64,000 nt of DNA from Hygrocybe punicea (GCA_963556145.1 OY744469.1:1426001-1490000); one strand, 5' to 3'; shown: positions 13,098 to 24,631, counted from the stretch's first letter. Numbers and translations: made by a program. Notes: a model not told the origin generated them from the sequence alone.

Positions 13098-14137
13098 TAG
13101 GGTTGACCACGGGTTGGCCATGGGTCCAAAATCGGGACACCGCACCCGTACCCGCCGAACCCGTACCCGAGGCGGGTAAAACCCGCACCCGCACCCGTTT
13201 GAGGACGGGTTGCGGCGGGTTTTCTAGGCCATGCCCTGGGGAACACCCAGAAAGTCGTCACCAACACCGAGCACACGTCAATTGACGTGGCGCGGGTGTT
13301 TGGTGATGGCCTGGTGGTCCCTGGATGGTGATGCGACCGACACCACATCATCGTCGACGGAACGGCCTGGCCATTAGGCCAGAGCCGCCGCCGCCGACGT
13401 TGCCGTCATGTCGTCGCGTCACGTCGTCGTCATTGCGTCCTGTGGTTGTGTGCGACCGACACCACATCGTCGTTGATGGAACGGTCTGGCCATTAAGCCA
13501 GAGCTGCTGTTGACGACGTTGCCGTCATGTCGTCGCGTTGCGTCGTCGTCGTCGTCGTCGTCGTCGCATCCTGTGGTTGTGTTGTCAGTGACACGACCGA
13601 CACCACATCGTCATCGACGGAATGGTCTGGCCATTAAGCCAGAGCCGCCGTTGACGACGTTGCCGTCATGTCGTCGCGTCGCGTCGTCGTGTCGTGTCGT
13701 CGTCGCGTCATCATTGTCGTTTGGCAAAGACAACCAGTGAAACTAAGATAATAAAGTAACGAGCAATTAGCACAAAAAACTTTAATGAGATAATGACAGA
13801 GACGTACCTGACAGCCAGAGGGTGGGTGCACCACCTCTCTGGCTGTTTTCTCGCATCCCTGGCCATCCATAAACGCTCGTTGTCGTTGTTGTTGTCGTTA
13901 TCGTTGTCGTTGTTGTCGTTGCTTTTGTATTCATAGTTGTTGTCATTGTCGTTGTCACAGTTATTGTTGTTGTTGTTGTTGTGATAGTTGTCGTGCATTG
14001 GCGAAACCGCCCAAACCCGTACACCGCAGGTATGGGTGACGGTATGGGTACGGTGTCCGTTTTTGGACACCGTACCCGTACCCGCGTGACCTGTTTAGGA
14101 AATACCGCAGGTCAACCCGTACCTGTGGTCAACCCTA
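13098..14137. mobile_element. non-autonomous hAT element (family A, copy 1)
   Basis: Ends are TAGGGTTGACCACGGGT at 13098 and the complement ...GGTCAACCCTA ending 14137, flanked by perfect 8-bp TSDs. Sub-terminal regions are full of GGGTACGG/CCGTACCC repeats that could be transposase-binding sites. The interior contains imperfect tandem GTCGTC-rich blocks with the recurring phrase GGCCATTAAGCCAGAGC, and a GTTGTT microsatellite near 13870-13985. No transposase. A second copy is at 24291-31345 (itself split), and a decayed fragment lies near 56728. Confidence 0.88.
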
Positions 14138-17100
14138 CGTGTTTCTTTGGTAGTGACCCTGTCATGCGTCGATATGTCGATGGTGTGAAGGTTGGGTTGA
14201 CGTCATTTACTCGTGCGAAATGAGTGGAGTCTTGCCAGTATTCCATTGCCCGATCACGAAGCCCAGCAAGGAAAGTGCGTCACACTGCCATCTTGCTAAA
14301 GGGCAGTTTCCTGCGTAGGTCTGCCGGTAGTCGCTCATTCGAAGAGACTCTGCCTCTCACTGCATTCTTTGCCTTCGTGTCTGCCCACTCATTGCCTTCT
14401 GCCCCCTCATGTCCCGGCATCCATTGCAATACTAAGTTCATGTCATCATGTCTCCGTCTTGTCATTTCCAGTCTTTTATGGAAGATGTCGAATATGTGAT
14501 GTGATGGCGCCGGTTTTGTGAGGGTCGTCACCCGGATCGCTGCTTGGTTGTCTGTGTACATTGAGATGGTTGTGACATTGCACTCCTCCCTTATTAGTTC
14601 CAGCCCTAAGATCATGCCCACTCCCTCTCCTTCATATACGCCATGGTACTTTTCTGACCCCAGTCTACATGCTTTACTCTTCCAGCCCCTTCGCCCCCTT
14701 CTGCGTAGAACGGCTGCCGCGCCAATCATTCCTTCGATCCCTGCCCCATCAGTGTATACCTTAATGTCTGCGTCATCTGCTCTCTCGTCCTCCAAAGCCT
14801 TCTCCTTTGTTATATTAATTCGTATTTCTGCTGTAGAGACCCAATTGGGTCCTCGTCATACGTTTTGTATTGTTTCCATCTTCGCCGGTTCTATGTTGTA
14901 GGACCAGACGAGGTCGTGTAGCAGGGTTGGATGTCTTTTGACCTGATGCACCCATGCGTTCTTGACGGCTTTACTTAATGGGTGCGTCGGGGGTAGTGTA
15001 GCAATCCTCGCAGCTGCGCATTGTTGCACTTTCTCCACTAGTAGGTGCATTGGAAGCAGGTTGGCGTGCATGTCCAGGACGTCAGTCGCTGTCGTTGATA
15101 GTCCACCTGTAATCATGATGGCCGCTTTGCGTTGTATGGATGCCAGTCTTCTAATGATCGCCCTCCCTCTGTCTCCTCGACTCCCTGCCCTGTCTGATCT
15201 TCTTCTATGTGATGTGAGAAAAACTTCAGCCGTGTACAGCATTTGGGGCACAGTGATGGCTAGGTAGAGTCGTCTCATGTACTTAGCTGCTATGCCTCCT
15301 GCGGCCCTCGACAATCTGGTAAATTGTAACACCCAGTCCTGTCCCTTTTTAATTGCGGCTGCCTCCTGCTCATGCCAGCGGAGCTCACGGTCGATGAGGA
15401 CACCTAGTAGTCGTATGCTGGCCTTTGATTGAATTACGATGTCGCCCAGTAATATCGGATGTCTCTCGATGGAAATACGTTTCCTGGGATTGGCCGGGTC
15501 GATACGTTTGCGTCTGGACAGGTCTAGTAGTTGGAATTTTTCCAGCCCAAACTCGCAATTATGCTCTTTTGCCCACTGCAGTACTCCACCATCTCTCTCC
15601 ATCACATCTTTCAGCGTTGCGTGCGTTTCGTCGAAGTTTGCCCCTACCGCTATCACATTAGAGTCGTCAATATACAAGATGCTGGACTCCCCATCCTTCC
15701 ACCTTAGTGAGTCGAGTTGACCGGCGTTGTATAGTATATAACATATCTGTGAGAATGGATCTCCTTGATCCAGACCATTGTCGATGTTGAATGTTTCTGA
15801 AGTGTAATCGTCAAATGTTAGTACCATGCGCCGCTTCTCCAGCCGTCGCTCCATCCACTCAACAATTTCCACTGGTATACCCCTCTCTCTCATATTGTGT
15901 AACAGCCGGTCCACTGCTGTGCTGGGAAACGCACCCTTTATGTCCAGTGACAGCACTGATACAACTTTGCCCTTTCGCCACGCATCTTTGACTATCTTGA
16001 CAAGGTGCAGCAGGGCATCCGTTGCACTGCGCCCAGGTCTCCCTCTGAAGTGGTATGGTGGGATCAGCCCTCTCTTCTCGCACATGCATACCACGTCCTC
16101 CATCACACATGCGTTTAGCCATCTGGCATACCCATTCAACAGTACGACTGGCCTCCATGCTCCTGGTATTGCATAGTTTGGTTTCCCCAGTTTCTTCAAT
16201 ACTGGTGTCTCCGTCTCTGCCCATTTTTCCAGGTATGTTTTGAGTGTGAATGTAGCCCTGAAGATAGGTCCAAAGTATGGCACGAGGAGCTCCCGAGCCT
16301 GTATGAAAACAACATTCGGGATTGTGCCCGTCTTCATTGCCTTGTATGGTCTCATTTTCTGGATTGCGCGGTGTATCTGTTTATCAGTGATGAGCTCAAA
16401 CCTCCACGCTGGTTGTGGGTATACTGGTTGTTCTGGCACTCACAACGTCAGTGGCTTTGGTGGGAAGAAAGTTTCATAGAACCATTTTCCTTTCTCCTCG
16501 TTGCTTACCGCTTCCCTCGTCACTCCTGTCGTTACATTCGTCTCCCACAGTGTTGGTATTCTTGCTCGTCCTCCATCCGAGGCTGTCCCCATCACTAGGC
16601 AACTCACTGTCCACATATCAGATCCATCAATTTCCTCTAGCCACTTGACCCAATGTTCCGTTTTCGCACGTCGTATTTGCTCAGAGTAGTCATTTCTTGT
16701 CCTCCGATATTCTTCATGTACAGGGTGTATGTGGTCCGCGCGGTGGTGGTATGACTTTCGTCCTAGGTTCCTTACCTTTGTGCACATGGCTGATAGCTCA
16801 GCATTCCACCACCTTTTGCTGTAGGGGGATGGTTTCGTCATTGGCACGGCCTCCGTTGTTGCCTTTCATAATACTTCATCCAGTTCCTGTATTGCCTTAT
16901 ATAAGTCCTCTGCCTCTGCCAGCTCTCCAGGTTTGCCCAGACCTCTTAACCCTTCCTCTAGTGTCTCACGGAATTTCTTCCAGCTTGCTTCTCGGTAATT
17001 CGGCCGTGATTTGAATTTACTGCGCTGCACAGAAATGTCAAGCGTGTACGCTATAGGGAAATGATCCATTTTTGCTGGCCTTTCTTCTGGGCGCGTATCA

Positions 17101-17761
17101 CAGGATATAAAGTGGTCTAGTAGAGTATCAGTGCAAAAAATGTTATCAACCGTTGTCAGGTTGTTGGTCGCCAGGGCCTGCAGCATAGGGATTCCTTCCG
17201 GCAACCCCATCTTCATGTTGTGCTGACCCACGAGCTTCAGTAATGTTGCTGCTGCCTCTAGGTTCGCGTTGGTGAACAAATGGGAGTTTCTCTCTTCGTC
17301 CCATAGTGGGTGGTGCCTATTAAAATCGCCTGCCCATATATATCATAATGGCCTGGGTACCGCGCTGTTCGCTGCTTCGCTGCCGAGATATTCATCGAGT
17401 TCCCTTAGCGCACTGTCGTTGTCGCAGTTATTGTATATGTTAATTATTCGTATAGTTCCGAAACGCCCAGTGAGCTGCACTGCTGTGATGTCCGTGGATG
17501 GTAAGAGTATTGGCGCCCATACGTTGGATGCTAACAATTTGCTGATGAGTATCACTGATCGGGTGGGGGTGGTGGCATGTGTGTCGTGATGTCATGGGGG
17601 GTAGATGACAGTGTAATAGCTGTTAGCCCACATGAGGCCTTTGAAGTCGAAATATGGTTCCTGTATCAGCACAAAGTCATGTTGTTTCCCGATCGATTCG
17701 AGCATATCTAGCTGGGTGATTAGTGATCTGTTAACGTTTTGTTGCCATATCGAGACTTGTC

Positions 17762-19771
17762 TCATGAATGGACGTCTTCGGTCGGCTGTGCAGGTGGTGT
17801 TTGTTTATGTCGCTGCTGGCTTGATGGTCCTGCGCTTGATGTAGCTATGGGTATTGGTTGCAACAGCAGCGGCGATGTTAGGATGTATGCCGGGCCTGAC
17901 AGCGGTTCATTGCCCCACCCTCCCGGCATTGCTTGTGGCTCTCTATCTGTTCCCAATATGGTGTCTAGGGTCTGTTGGGACATAGTACCTCCGCTGATTC
18001 CTCCTTGATTCTGTGCCGGGTATTGCTGTGAGGGCGCTGAGCCTATTTCTCTCCCGTACCCATTCATGATCCCCCGCCCCCTACCTGTCCTAGTTGCTGT
18101 CCCTCTGTTTCTGCTCTCTCCTGTCCAGTTATGGTTTCCCACAGAATTACGGTCTTGCACGTTCTCTCACCAGCCATTCTGCCCCTGATCTCTTTGGTCT
18201 TGCCTTGCCCCATCATTTCTCCATGCTTGATCGAAGTTGTTCGCCTGCAGCTGTGATTCCTCCATACGCTCCCACGTTCTTGGTTCCACTGTGGGGAACA
18301 GCCTGTATTTTGCTTCGACATTGTGCTCTTCCATTCGCTTAGTCCTCTCCTGGAAAATTCTGCAGTTACGGTCAGCGGCCCCATGCCCCATTTCTTTGCA
18401 GTTAGCACATTTGAGAGGTGCTCCCCCAGCAACGTCGCATGCAGCATCACTCATACGGTGCATCCCTGCACATCTCGCACACACATCATGTATTGACTTA
18501 CAGTCCTTCGCTATGTGGCCGAAGCCCTGGCATTTTATGCATCGTTGGGGCTCCTGTAGTAGCTTTCTTGCCTGACATTGCTTTCCTTCGATGTATACTC
18601 CGTATTCCAGTGCATGATTCGCCGCCTCTCGCAATGCGAGCCCCAGGGTTAAGAATGCATATCGCTGTCCCTTGGCCCTCAGATGTGCAGGCTTGATCCA
18701 TCTAGCCTCACATATCGACATACACGGGAGTGAACTATCCTGTTCAACCCTTTCGAGAGCCGCCTGCTCCTCTGGAGTGAAGGTCGTGGGGACATATTCC
18801 ACCACGATCTGACATGATCTCGCTAGTAGTATAGACGCACCTCCGAAGTGTTGCATAAATTCATGTATCACGTCGCTTCTGCGCATATATCTCGCCCCCT
18901 CCACTGAGTTCAGCGAATAGATGATTGCGCCTGTCTGAGTGCGCCGCGCTCCTACGAAGGTCATCCCTTCTGGCTTGTCAGCTGCCATAATTCCCATCAT
19001 TTCGAGGGTTAACTTCACTTTTTCGACCAGCTTCCTCTCGGTTAGCGCCTCCAGGGGGTCGTTCTCTGCTCTAGGGTCTTTTTTCACGACAATTTGTCTG
19101 TCCAATATGTCTCCTCTCATGACGGATTGCGCGTGTTCTGGTGGTATCGGTAACTGCATCCTCGCCGCCACGGCATATGTCAGCAGTGCGTCAGTGTGTT
19201 GCTCTTGGCCTTGGTGTTGTCTGCCGTGCGGCCCGTGTCCTTCGCGCGCCTCTGTCATCATCTCCTCAAATCTTGTTGTCAGTCGATCGAAGTCGCTGTG
19301 AAATTCTTCAATCGTGTTGGTTAAAGCTATCACAGCCTCCCGTAGCGCCTGTTCTCTCTCGCTGATCTTGCTTTCCATACCCATTAGATCCTCCATGACC
19401 TGCGTGAGTCTGGAAAAAAGGGGGGCCTCCATCTCGCCAACGATTGTTGCTGCAGTCTCTCTTGTGACACCATCTTCTTGCATCTCTTCCATCGTGAAAG
19501 CGAACGCCCTCATGAGGTTCACTATCGATCTCGGTAATCTCGTCATCGCTGCCACCACCTGCAGTATGACAAGTGGAAGCTTCTGTGGTGTTAGATTTTC
19601 TCCTTGTGTTAGGTATCCATCTCGTTCAAACATCGGTCTGCTCTGCTCTGCATCATGGATATCTGATGACGTACTACTTGCTTTTATCAGGTCTTCCCTC
19701 GTCCTCTTTTGCCGCGTTTGTCCTGGTGTGATGTTGGGCGCCATGATGCCAGATGGTGCCTTTGGTGGCAT
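17762..19771 (-). pseudogene. LINE ORF1: gag-like nucleic-acid-binding protein (one internal TGA)
   Basis: Starts at the ATG at 19771 (MPPKAPSGIMAPNITPG). A charged helical region (about residues 95-180, SKISEREQALREAVIALT) suggests a coiled coil for trimerisation. A central domain of RRM/gag type follows, then three Cys/His knuckles: CIKCQGFGHIAKDC, CARCAGMHRMSDAAC and CANCKEMGHGAADRNC. A TGA at 18167-69 follows W, after which the same frame stays open, Gly/Gln/Arg-rich, to 17762. The terminal TGA overlaps the ORF2 start as ATGA. The role is LINE RNP formation and RNA chaperone activity (family knowledge). Confidence 0.85.
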
Positions 19772-19951
19772 CTCGTCGGGAGCTTTCTTGACACACTTAT
19801 GTTACTTATGTATTCGTTGCCGTAGGAGAGGCCTTCCTTTAATACTATGTAATGCGTAGAAGTCCTCGTTGTTGAGATTTGGGTTGACCACCCTTCACGT
19901 CGTCTGGGGTCCCAGTTGGGGTGCCGCGTGGTAGAAGATCAAGAAGTCCTC

Positions 19952-19966
19952 GAATATTAGTATTTT
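19952..19966. repeat. LINE target-site duplication, right copy
   Basis: GAATATTAGTATTTT, identical to 12235-12249. It marks the 5' end of the LINE. Confidence 0.9.
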
Positions 19967-20345
19967 CAGTACATCACATACCCAATTGCTATTCATACCT
20001 ACTCAAAGTCTCAATTCTTAATTGAAGAGACCTCACTATTACATTCTATTGATTCATATAGTACATATACCCACAAACCCCTTCCTGATAGGTTATTTAG
20101 ATATTAGAAACCCACGAACAACAAGAAGGTACCTGAACAAAGTCAACTCCGGTAATTCTTGGTGAAACAAACATTCACATAACACTGCACATCATCAGCC
20201 AAAACATGACAACTATGAATATATGATTACAACCCTATATATGCTGTAATGCAACCATTATCAGTCATTGTTTAGTAATACTGATATCATTTTTCACAGT
20301 TTTTGCTTTGCTGACAGCAGAAACCGAGACTCTACATGTCCTGTC
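19967..20345. other. continuation of the pre-insertion LTR-like sequence, non-coding
   Basis: Contiguous with 12234 before LINE insertion. AT-rich and without coding potential. May contain the 3' end of the LTR-like block and the 5' flank of the next gene. Confidence 0.35.
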
Positions 20346-20399
20346 ATCTGGCCATCAGCGAACCAATCTACAGACTACACTGCAGCATTTATCACATGA

Positions 20400-21938
20400 A
20401 TCAGGTGTTGCCATATATAATGTGAGTCCTGCAATCTGTAATGGTCATATCAATGCAGAATTTTGGTAGTATGCTGCTGTTGCACAGTGGAGTAGTTGAC
20501 TTCCCGATGTTCCTGCAATTGTGGCCAATGCACTGAAAGCATACAAAGCTACCATGCAGAGACAACGGTCCAGTGCCCGTACTGCCAAACGACAGTTGGT
20601 AAGTCAGGACATATCTTTTTTTATGGCAGATTTGTGTTTCAATATCGTTTAGGCCCATGCACTTGGTTTAGGCAAAAAAAATGAACTTAATCCAGACACC
20701 CATTATGTGGAATGTAGCCATGATCCCAAATATAAGGTAAAAGTGGGTACCACAGTAGTAGATGTAGGAAACGAGGATTTGGCACATGGGAACAAGCAGG
20801 TGCTTGTGGTACCAGCAGATGCATCATGGTACGTAGTGCCTGCCGCTGAAAGTATTGTTTTTTATGATGACGGTACGTGAATGGAGTACAACCCATTGTG
20901 CTAATATTGATGTAATATCTAGATGGTCCACAACTCATAATACAATGGAATGTTGGAACCTCAGCCCCCAATGTCCTCAATTATGTTACCAATGTTGTTG
21001 TTGAGGCTGCTGCAGACAGAAAGACTGTGAGGGTGTGTACATAATTGTCTTGTTGCTTTATAGCTACAATATATACTTTACAGCCCCAACACATGGGTGA
21101 TATGATTCAATTCGGCCAGAATGCTGGAGCACGCCATATCCACGTGTATTCGATTGTCAACAACTTGTTACGCAAAGACATTCCAGAATATGCCCGTTTG
21201 CAAAAGGATAAACATATTCTTGGCATTTTTGGTTTGGCGTGGAGTATTTTTCAACATATACTACCCAAATTTGTTATAGATGCATGTGAGGATACACTGG
21301 AGAAGTCAGGAATGCCAAATATGACATTTGTAGGTGATTCACAAAGTATGGTTATATTACGGTATCTCACATTATATATTAACCCTATTTCCAGAAACAG
21401 GATATACCCTTGACCTGCTAGGCGGTCAACTAGAGTTTCCACTGGCAGATAGAGCCCCACCTGAGGGTTATCTTGTCAGTAATTATGCCTTATGGGTATC
21501 ATATTATATGGTTTTATATGGTCTAAGATCTATTTATAGCAAAGTACATACTGACCACACACAGTGTGACTTTACACTTTCATGGAACACATCATATGAC
21601 ACTGCCCATTGCAGTGTTGAAGATCAGCAGCGTACTAGCACCCTGGGCAGCAACTATGTTGATGTTGGAATGAAAATTGTGGTTATTAATGCTCCAGGGA
21701 TGGTAATTGTAAGTAAAATTACTTCTATAGAGATGCAACATATTGGTCATGGCACGTATAGGCAGGACGTTCTGCACACCGGCATGCTACCTCCATTCCA
21801 CATCCTGGTATTCAACCACAGGGTGTAGTGGTAAATTTTGCCACCCACATCATTGAGGCCTATGAACGAGCAGTAATTGCAGCTGCACAGGGAAAGCTGG
21901 TTGAATTTGTAGAAAATCAGGATGATGACCATGTATGA
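20400..21938 (+). CDS. orphan Agaricomycete-type protein with possible 2OG-Fe(II) dioxygenase signature, multi-exon
   Basis: At least six exons can be followed: about 20500-20605 (VPAIVANALKAYKATMQRQR), 20655-20875 (ALGLGKKNELNPDTHYVE to ASWYVVPAAE), 20924-21030 (GPQLIIQWNVGTSAPNVL), 21083-21345 (MGDMIQFGQNAGARHIHVYS to SGMPNMTFVGD), 21395-21475 (LDLLGGQLEFPLADRAPPEGY) and 21540 onward. The last part has HTD (21547-21555), SWNTSYDTAH, NYVDVGMKIVVINAPGMVI and HGTYR (21748-21762), then ends GKLVEFVENQDDDHV at 21938. An HxD followed by a distal HGTxR after paired beta strands is how 2-oxoglutarate/Fe(II) dioxygenases (including TET/JBP-like ones) bind metal and co-substrate. Assignment is inferred from motif order only. 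Introns are about 50 bp. No frame-breaking stop was noticed inside the exons. Confidence 0.5.
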
Positions 21939-23100
21939 GTAGATTTTTTTTGCTGAAGTATAGTAATATATACATATGAAAGTAGGAAATGTGATGTTTG
22001 TGATTATACATCGTAAGGTACTGGTCATGTGGATCTGCATTTTGTAGGGTCATGCCTGACATGCCCGACATTTGTAACCCCAAAATCATACGGTCATGTG
22101 AATAGTAGTACTGTAATTCAACATTTTTCTCACCTCATTTACCCTGTTATTTTATGCACAGTACTACCCTTACCAATGGTAATAATTCCAGTGCAATTAT
22201 AACTGTCCCATATAAGGCTGCAGTAAAGACCTGCCTACACCACCATCTACATTCCTTGTGGCACATGGGTAGAGGTACATCATATAAAATTTGTCTCTTT
22301 GTTTATTATAGTATGTGTGTTATGGTACTACAGGCATAATGGTAGTAATAAATATGCTGCAAGGTCTTGCAGGGTATACTCTGCATATATAGTACACAAC
22401 ACCAGGAAAAATAGTCATTAGTTAATCTAACTTAAGTATCTTATCCATAGATTTATGGTAGTATAAGGCAGGCTAAGCAATGTGGTTGACTTAACCCCAC
22501 CTATGAGACGCCTAGGTTCTAGAATAAGACATATTAAGACAAGCCAGGATATTTAAAACAAGCTTTTTCTGCTGCAGGAGTATGCAAGCAGCGGGTAGTA
22601 TATAGTTAATACAGTGTGCAAATATTATTCTGTTGAGGTTGTATAATATTGTCACTATAGTGAAGTGGTAAGTATGCCCCCAGTGTGTCCACACCTGGGT
22701 ACTGCTGCTTACTAAGCTCTATGATGCCTGTGTTTGAACCCCCCATACTGCAATATTAATTCAGGTGCTGTGTACTGCCTTACTGTTACCTGCACTACTC
22801 GCATAACTTATAACTTCCTTACTAATATATGAATGTTTTTGGAATTATTTCCATTATTTCTAGAATCCAAATAGATGTCATAGGGAAAGAGAGACTTATG
22901 TAGAGTAACATCACTGCATGTAATATTGTACAGATAGCATCCAGGATGTGTCCCTTATTTTCTTAATGGTATAGATGGCTTATTCTGCATTTCTTACAGG
23001 AATCATGCTGTGTGTAAGTAGTACATTACACGATATAACTGAGCAGTATATTATATGGTAGTACATGCTATACAAGTACATTACATGATTCACAAAAAGA
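21939..23100. other. AT-rich intergenic region with a tRNA-like/SINE-like patch
   Basis: No supported gene. The only structured part is near 22650-22745, listed separately. Confidence 0.4.
22650..22745 (+). other. tRNA-derived (SINE-like) fragment, tentative
   Basis: ATAGTGAAGTGGTAAGTATGC resembles a Pol III A box, CCCAG...CTGGG forms a possible anticodon-type stem, and GTGTTTGAACCCCC about 55 nt later resembles a B box. The cloverleaf is incomplete, so this is more likely a SINE relic than a working tRNA. Confidence 0.25.
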
Positions 23101-23110
23101 CACATACAAA

Positions 23111-24290
23111 CTACATACCAGGCATAGTACCCAGAAGTATGACTGACTGTATGTTCAATGAAAGCTGTTTATCAGCTGTACCTTTCTTGCGATACATGTT
23201 AGCTGTATATAAGACAGATATGAAAGAGCGAGGAGGGATTTCATCATTGTAGAGTGGAAATAAGTTCGCAATGTGTGGCAAATCATTTGTGATATCAAAC
23301 TTCTTGCCACGAGCATCGTACACAGGCACTACAAAAGTACATTATCATATACAGCATATATAACATATAATCAGTTGTACACACCTTTTTCACCACAGGA
23401 AAGAGGCCTACCAGTACGAGCATGTGATGGCTTAGTGAGGGGGCTCTGGGATTTACTAAAGAGTGAACGATGTGGCGATGACTGTGGAGAAAAAACACTG
23501 CTGGAATCTAGAGATTTAGTATAAATCAATAGAATCACGGTATCGTGCTGCAAATTCCTCACAGTCACCAGAATTATCGTAACGAGTCTGGAAATTTATC
23601 GCATCAAAGGCGACCTGTGCCATGAGGAATCCAGTCGAAAATCCCATGCAGAAAAATGAACCAGCCCTTTCCCATTCAATTGCATGGAAAATACCACTGA
23701 TTTATTTCAGGTAGCCCGATGTACTGATTTTCTTGGGCTGAACCAGGTGGGATTCGTTGACTAGTACTGATGATACAAGGATAATTGGGTTGTTGACGTT
23801 GCAGGCATATACCAGAAATCCATCAGCTGGCTGAGTCATAACCAGCATGGCATCGTATCATGCAGGGTTGACATATATGCCTGACTGTACAAATGTTAGT
23901 GCCCGAAAAGCACAGCTGTAGTATATGTTTGTCAGTAATTGTCCTGACATATTCATACAGTAAGAAACATTTACTCAGCATCGAGCGATGGCATCACATC
24001 AAGCAACCCACTGAGTTTGAATTGACCATCACCTGGTTGGTCATATGCAGGTATAAGTTCGCCCAATCTATAGCACACATCAGTAATAAAATGTGATATG
24101 GGACAAATTGATTGCTTGAGAAAGGGCAGGCCATCGTAAGTGTCAGCAAGCATCTCATCCACAAAAGAGGTCGCATCTTCATGGTTACAAATGGCAAGGG
24201 CTACTTCACAAATATCAGGCCATTTCCTACTATATTGGTATCGGTTATACATATATAATGTAATTAGGGAAGAGCTTACTCATTCGTATG
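23111..24290 (-). pseudogene. orphan gene, 3' half (split by hAT insertion)
   Basis: Minus-strand exons: about 24231-23960 (RKWPDICEVALAICNHEDA to GLLDVMPSLDA), 23900-23700 (PADGFLVYACNVNNP; HLVQPKKISTSGYL), 23690-23520 (AIEWERAGSFFCMGFSTGF; DCEEFAARYRDSIDLY), 23500-23390 (Ser/Pro-rich) and 23329-23111 (VPVYDARGKKFDITNDLPH, ending in a beta-rich domain). A 50-nt intron at 24232-24281 joins the first of these to the exon hit by the hAT. One in-frame TGA lies near 23860. No known function. The 5' half lies beyond the transposon at 31354-32150. Confidence 0.5.
24283..24290. repeat. TSD of hAT family A copy 2 (pair at 31346-31353)
   Basis: TTCGTATG on the left and TTCATATG on the right: 8 bp with one G-to-A difference at a CpG. 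Confidence 0.8.
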
Positions 24291-24631
24291 TAGGGTTGAC
24301 CACAGGTTGGCCACGGGTCCCAAATCGGGACACTGCACCCGTACCCACCGAACCCGTACCCGAGGTGGGTAAAACCCGCACCCGCACCCGTTTGAGGACG
24401 GGTTGCGGCGGGTTCTCTAGGCCATGCCCTGGGGAACATCCAGAAAGTCGTCACCAACACCGAGCACACGTCAATTGACGTGGCGCGGGTGTTTGGTGAC
24501 AGCCTGGTGGTCCCTGGATGGTGATGTGACCGACACCGCATCGTTGTCGATGGAACGGCCTAGCCATTAGGCCAGAGCCGCCACCGCCGATGTTGCCGTC
24601 ATGTCATCGCGTCACGTCATCGTCGTCGCGT

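Larger units (their letters stand above)
12776..17765 (-). pseudogene. LINE ORF2: APE endonuclease, reverse transcriptase, RNase H, zinc knuckle (5 nonsense codons, hAT insertion)
   Basis: Begins at the ATG at 17765 (MRQVSIWQQNVNRS). The APE domain has IQEPYFDFKG, WAGDFNRHHPLW and DHFPIAYTLD. The RT (about 16440-15300) has SLDIKGAFPS, LDQGDPFSQICY and the catalytic YIDD (LYIDDSNV). The RNase H (14795-14300) keeps its acidic set: VYTDGAG, the E of YEGEG, MYTDNQAA and WMPGHEGAEGNEWAD. After the hAT insertion the frame resumes with a knuckle CPCCQRSNETVEHFLVRC (13020-12950) and stops at 12776. All parts lie in one frame once the hAT and one TSD copy are ignored. Five TGA codons occur (minus-strand TGA at 17343-45, 16866-68, 16440-42, 14856-58 and 14280-82), so this copy cannot make full protein. 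Catalytic residues are otherwise intact, suggesting recent death. Confidence 0.88.
12250..19951 (-). mobile_element. full-length non-LTR retrotransposon (LINE, Tad1/I-like) with 15-bp TSD
   Basis: The minus-strand element runs from 19951 (5') to 12250 (3'). It encodes ORF1 (gag-like with three Cys/His knuckles) and ORF2 (APE endonuclease, reverse transcriptase, RNase H, C-terminal zinc knuckle). It ends in a short (TAAAA)n tail, seen on the plus strand as TTTTA repeats at 12246-12272. A perfect 15-bp target duplication flanks it. APE plus RNase H plus several knuckles in ORF1 is the fungal Tad1-type arrangement. ORF2 is interrupted by a 1.04-kb hAT insertion (13098-14137) and five TGA codons but shows no frameshift. 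About 6.65 kb without the insertion. Confidence 0.9.

Noticed and set aside
13500..14030. Asn/Asp/Thr-repeat proteins in the hAT interior
   Set aside because: They are translations of GTCGTC and GTTGTT microsatellites in a non-autonomous transposon, present in several frames on both strands.
12250..19951. UGA recoded as an amino acid in the LINE
   Set aside because: Other genes in the window use TGA as a normal stop, and in the retroelements TGA often sits where Arg (CGA) is expected; deamination is simpler.
20400..24290. KDZ transposon (Kyakuja-Dileera-Zisupton)
   Set aside because: I looked for KDZ transposase signatures because these accompany TET/JBP genes in basidiomycetes, but none was found.
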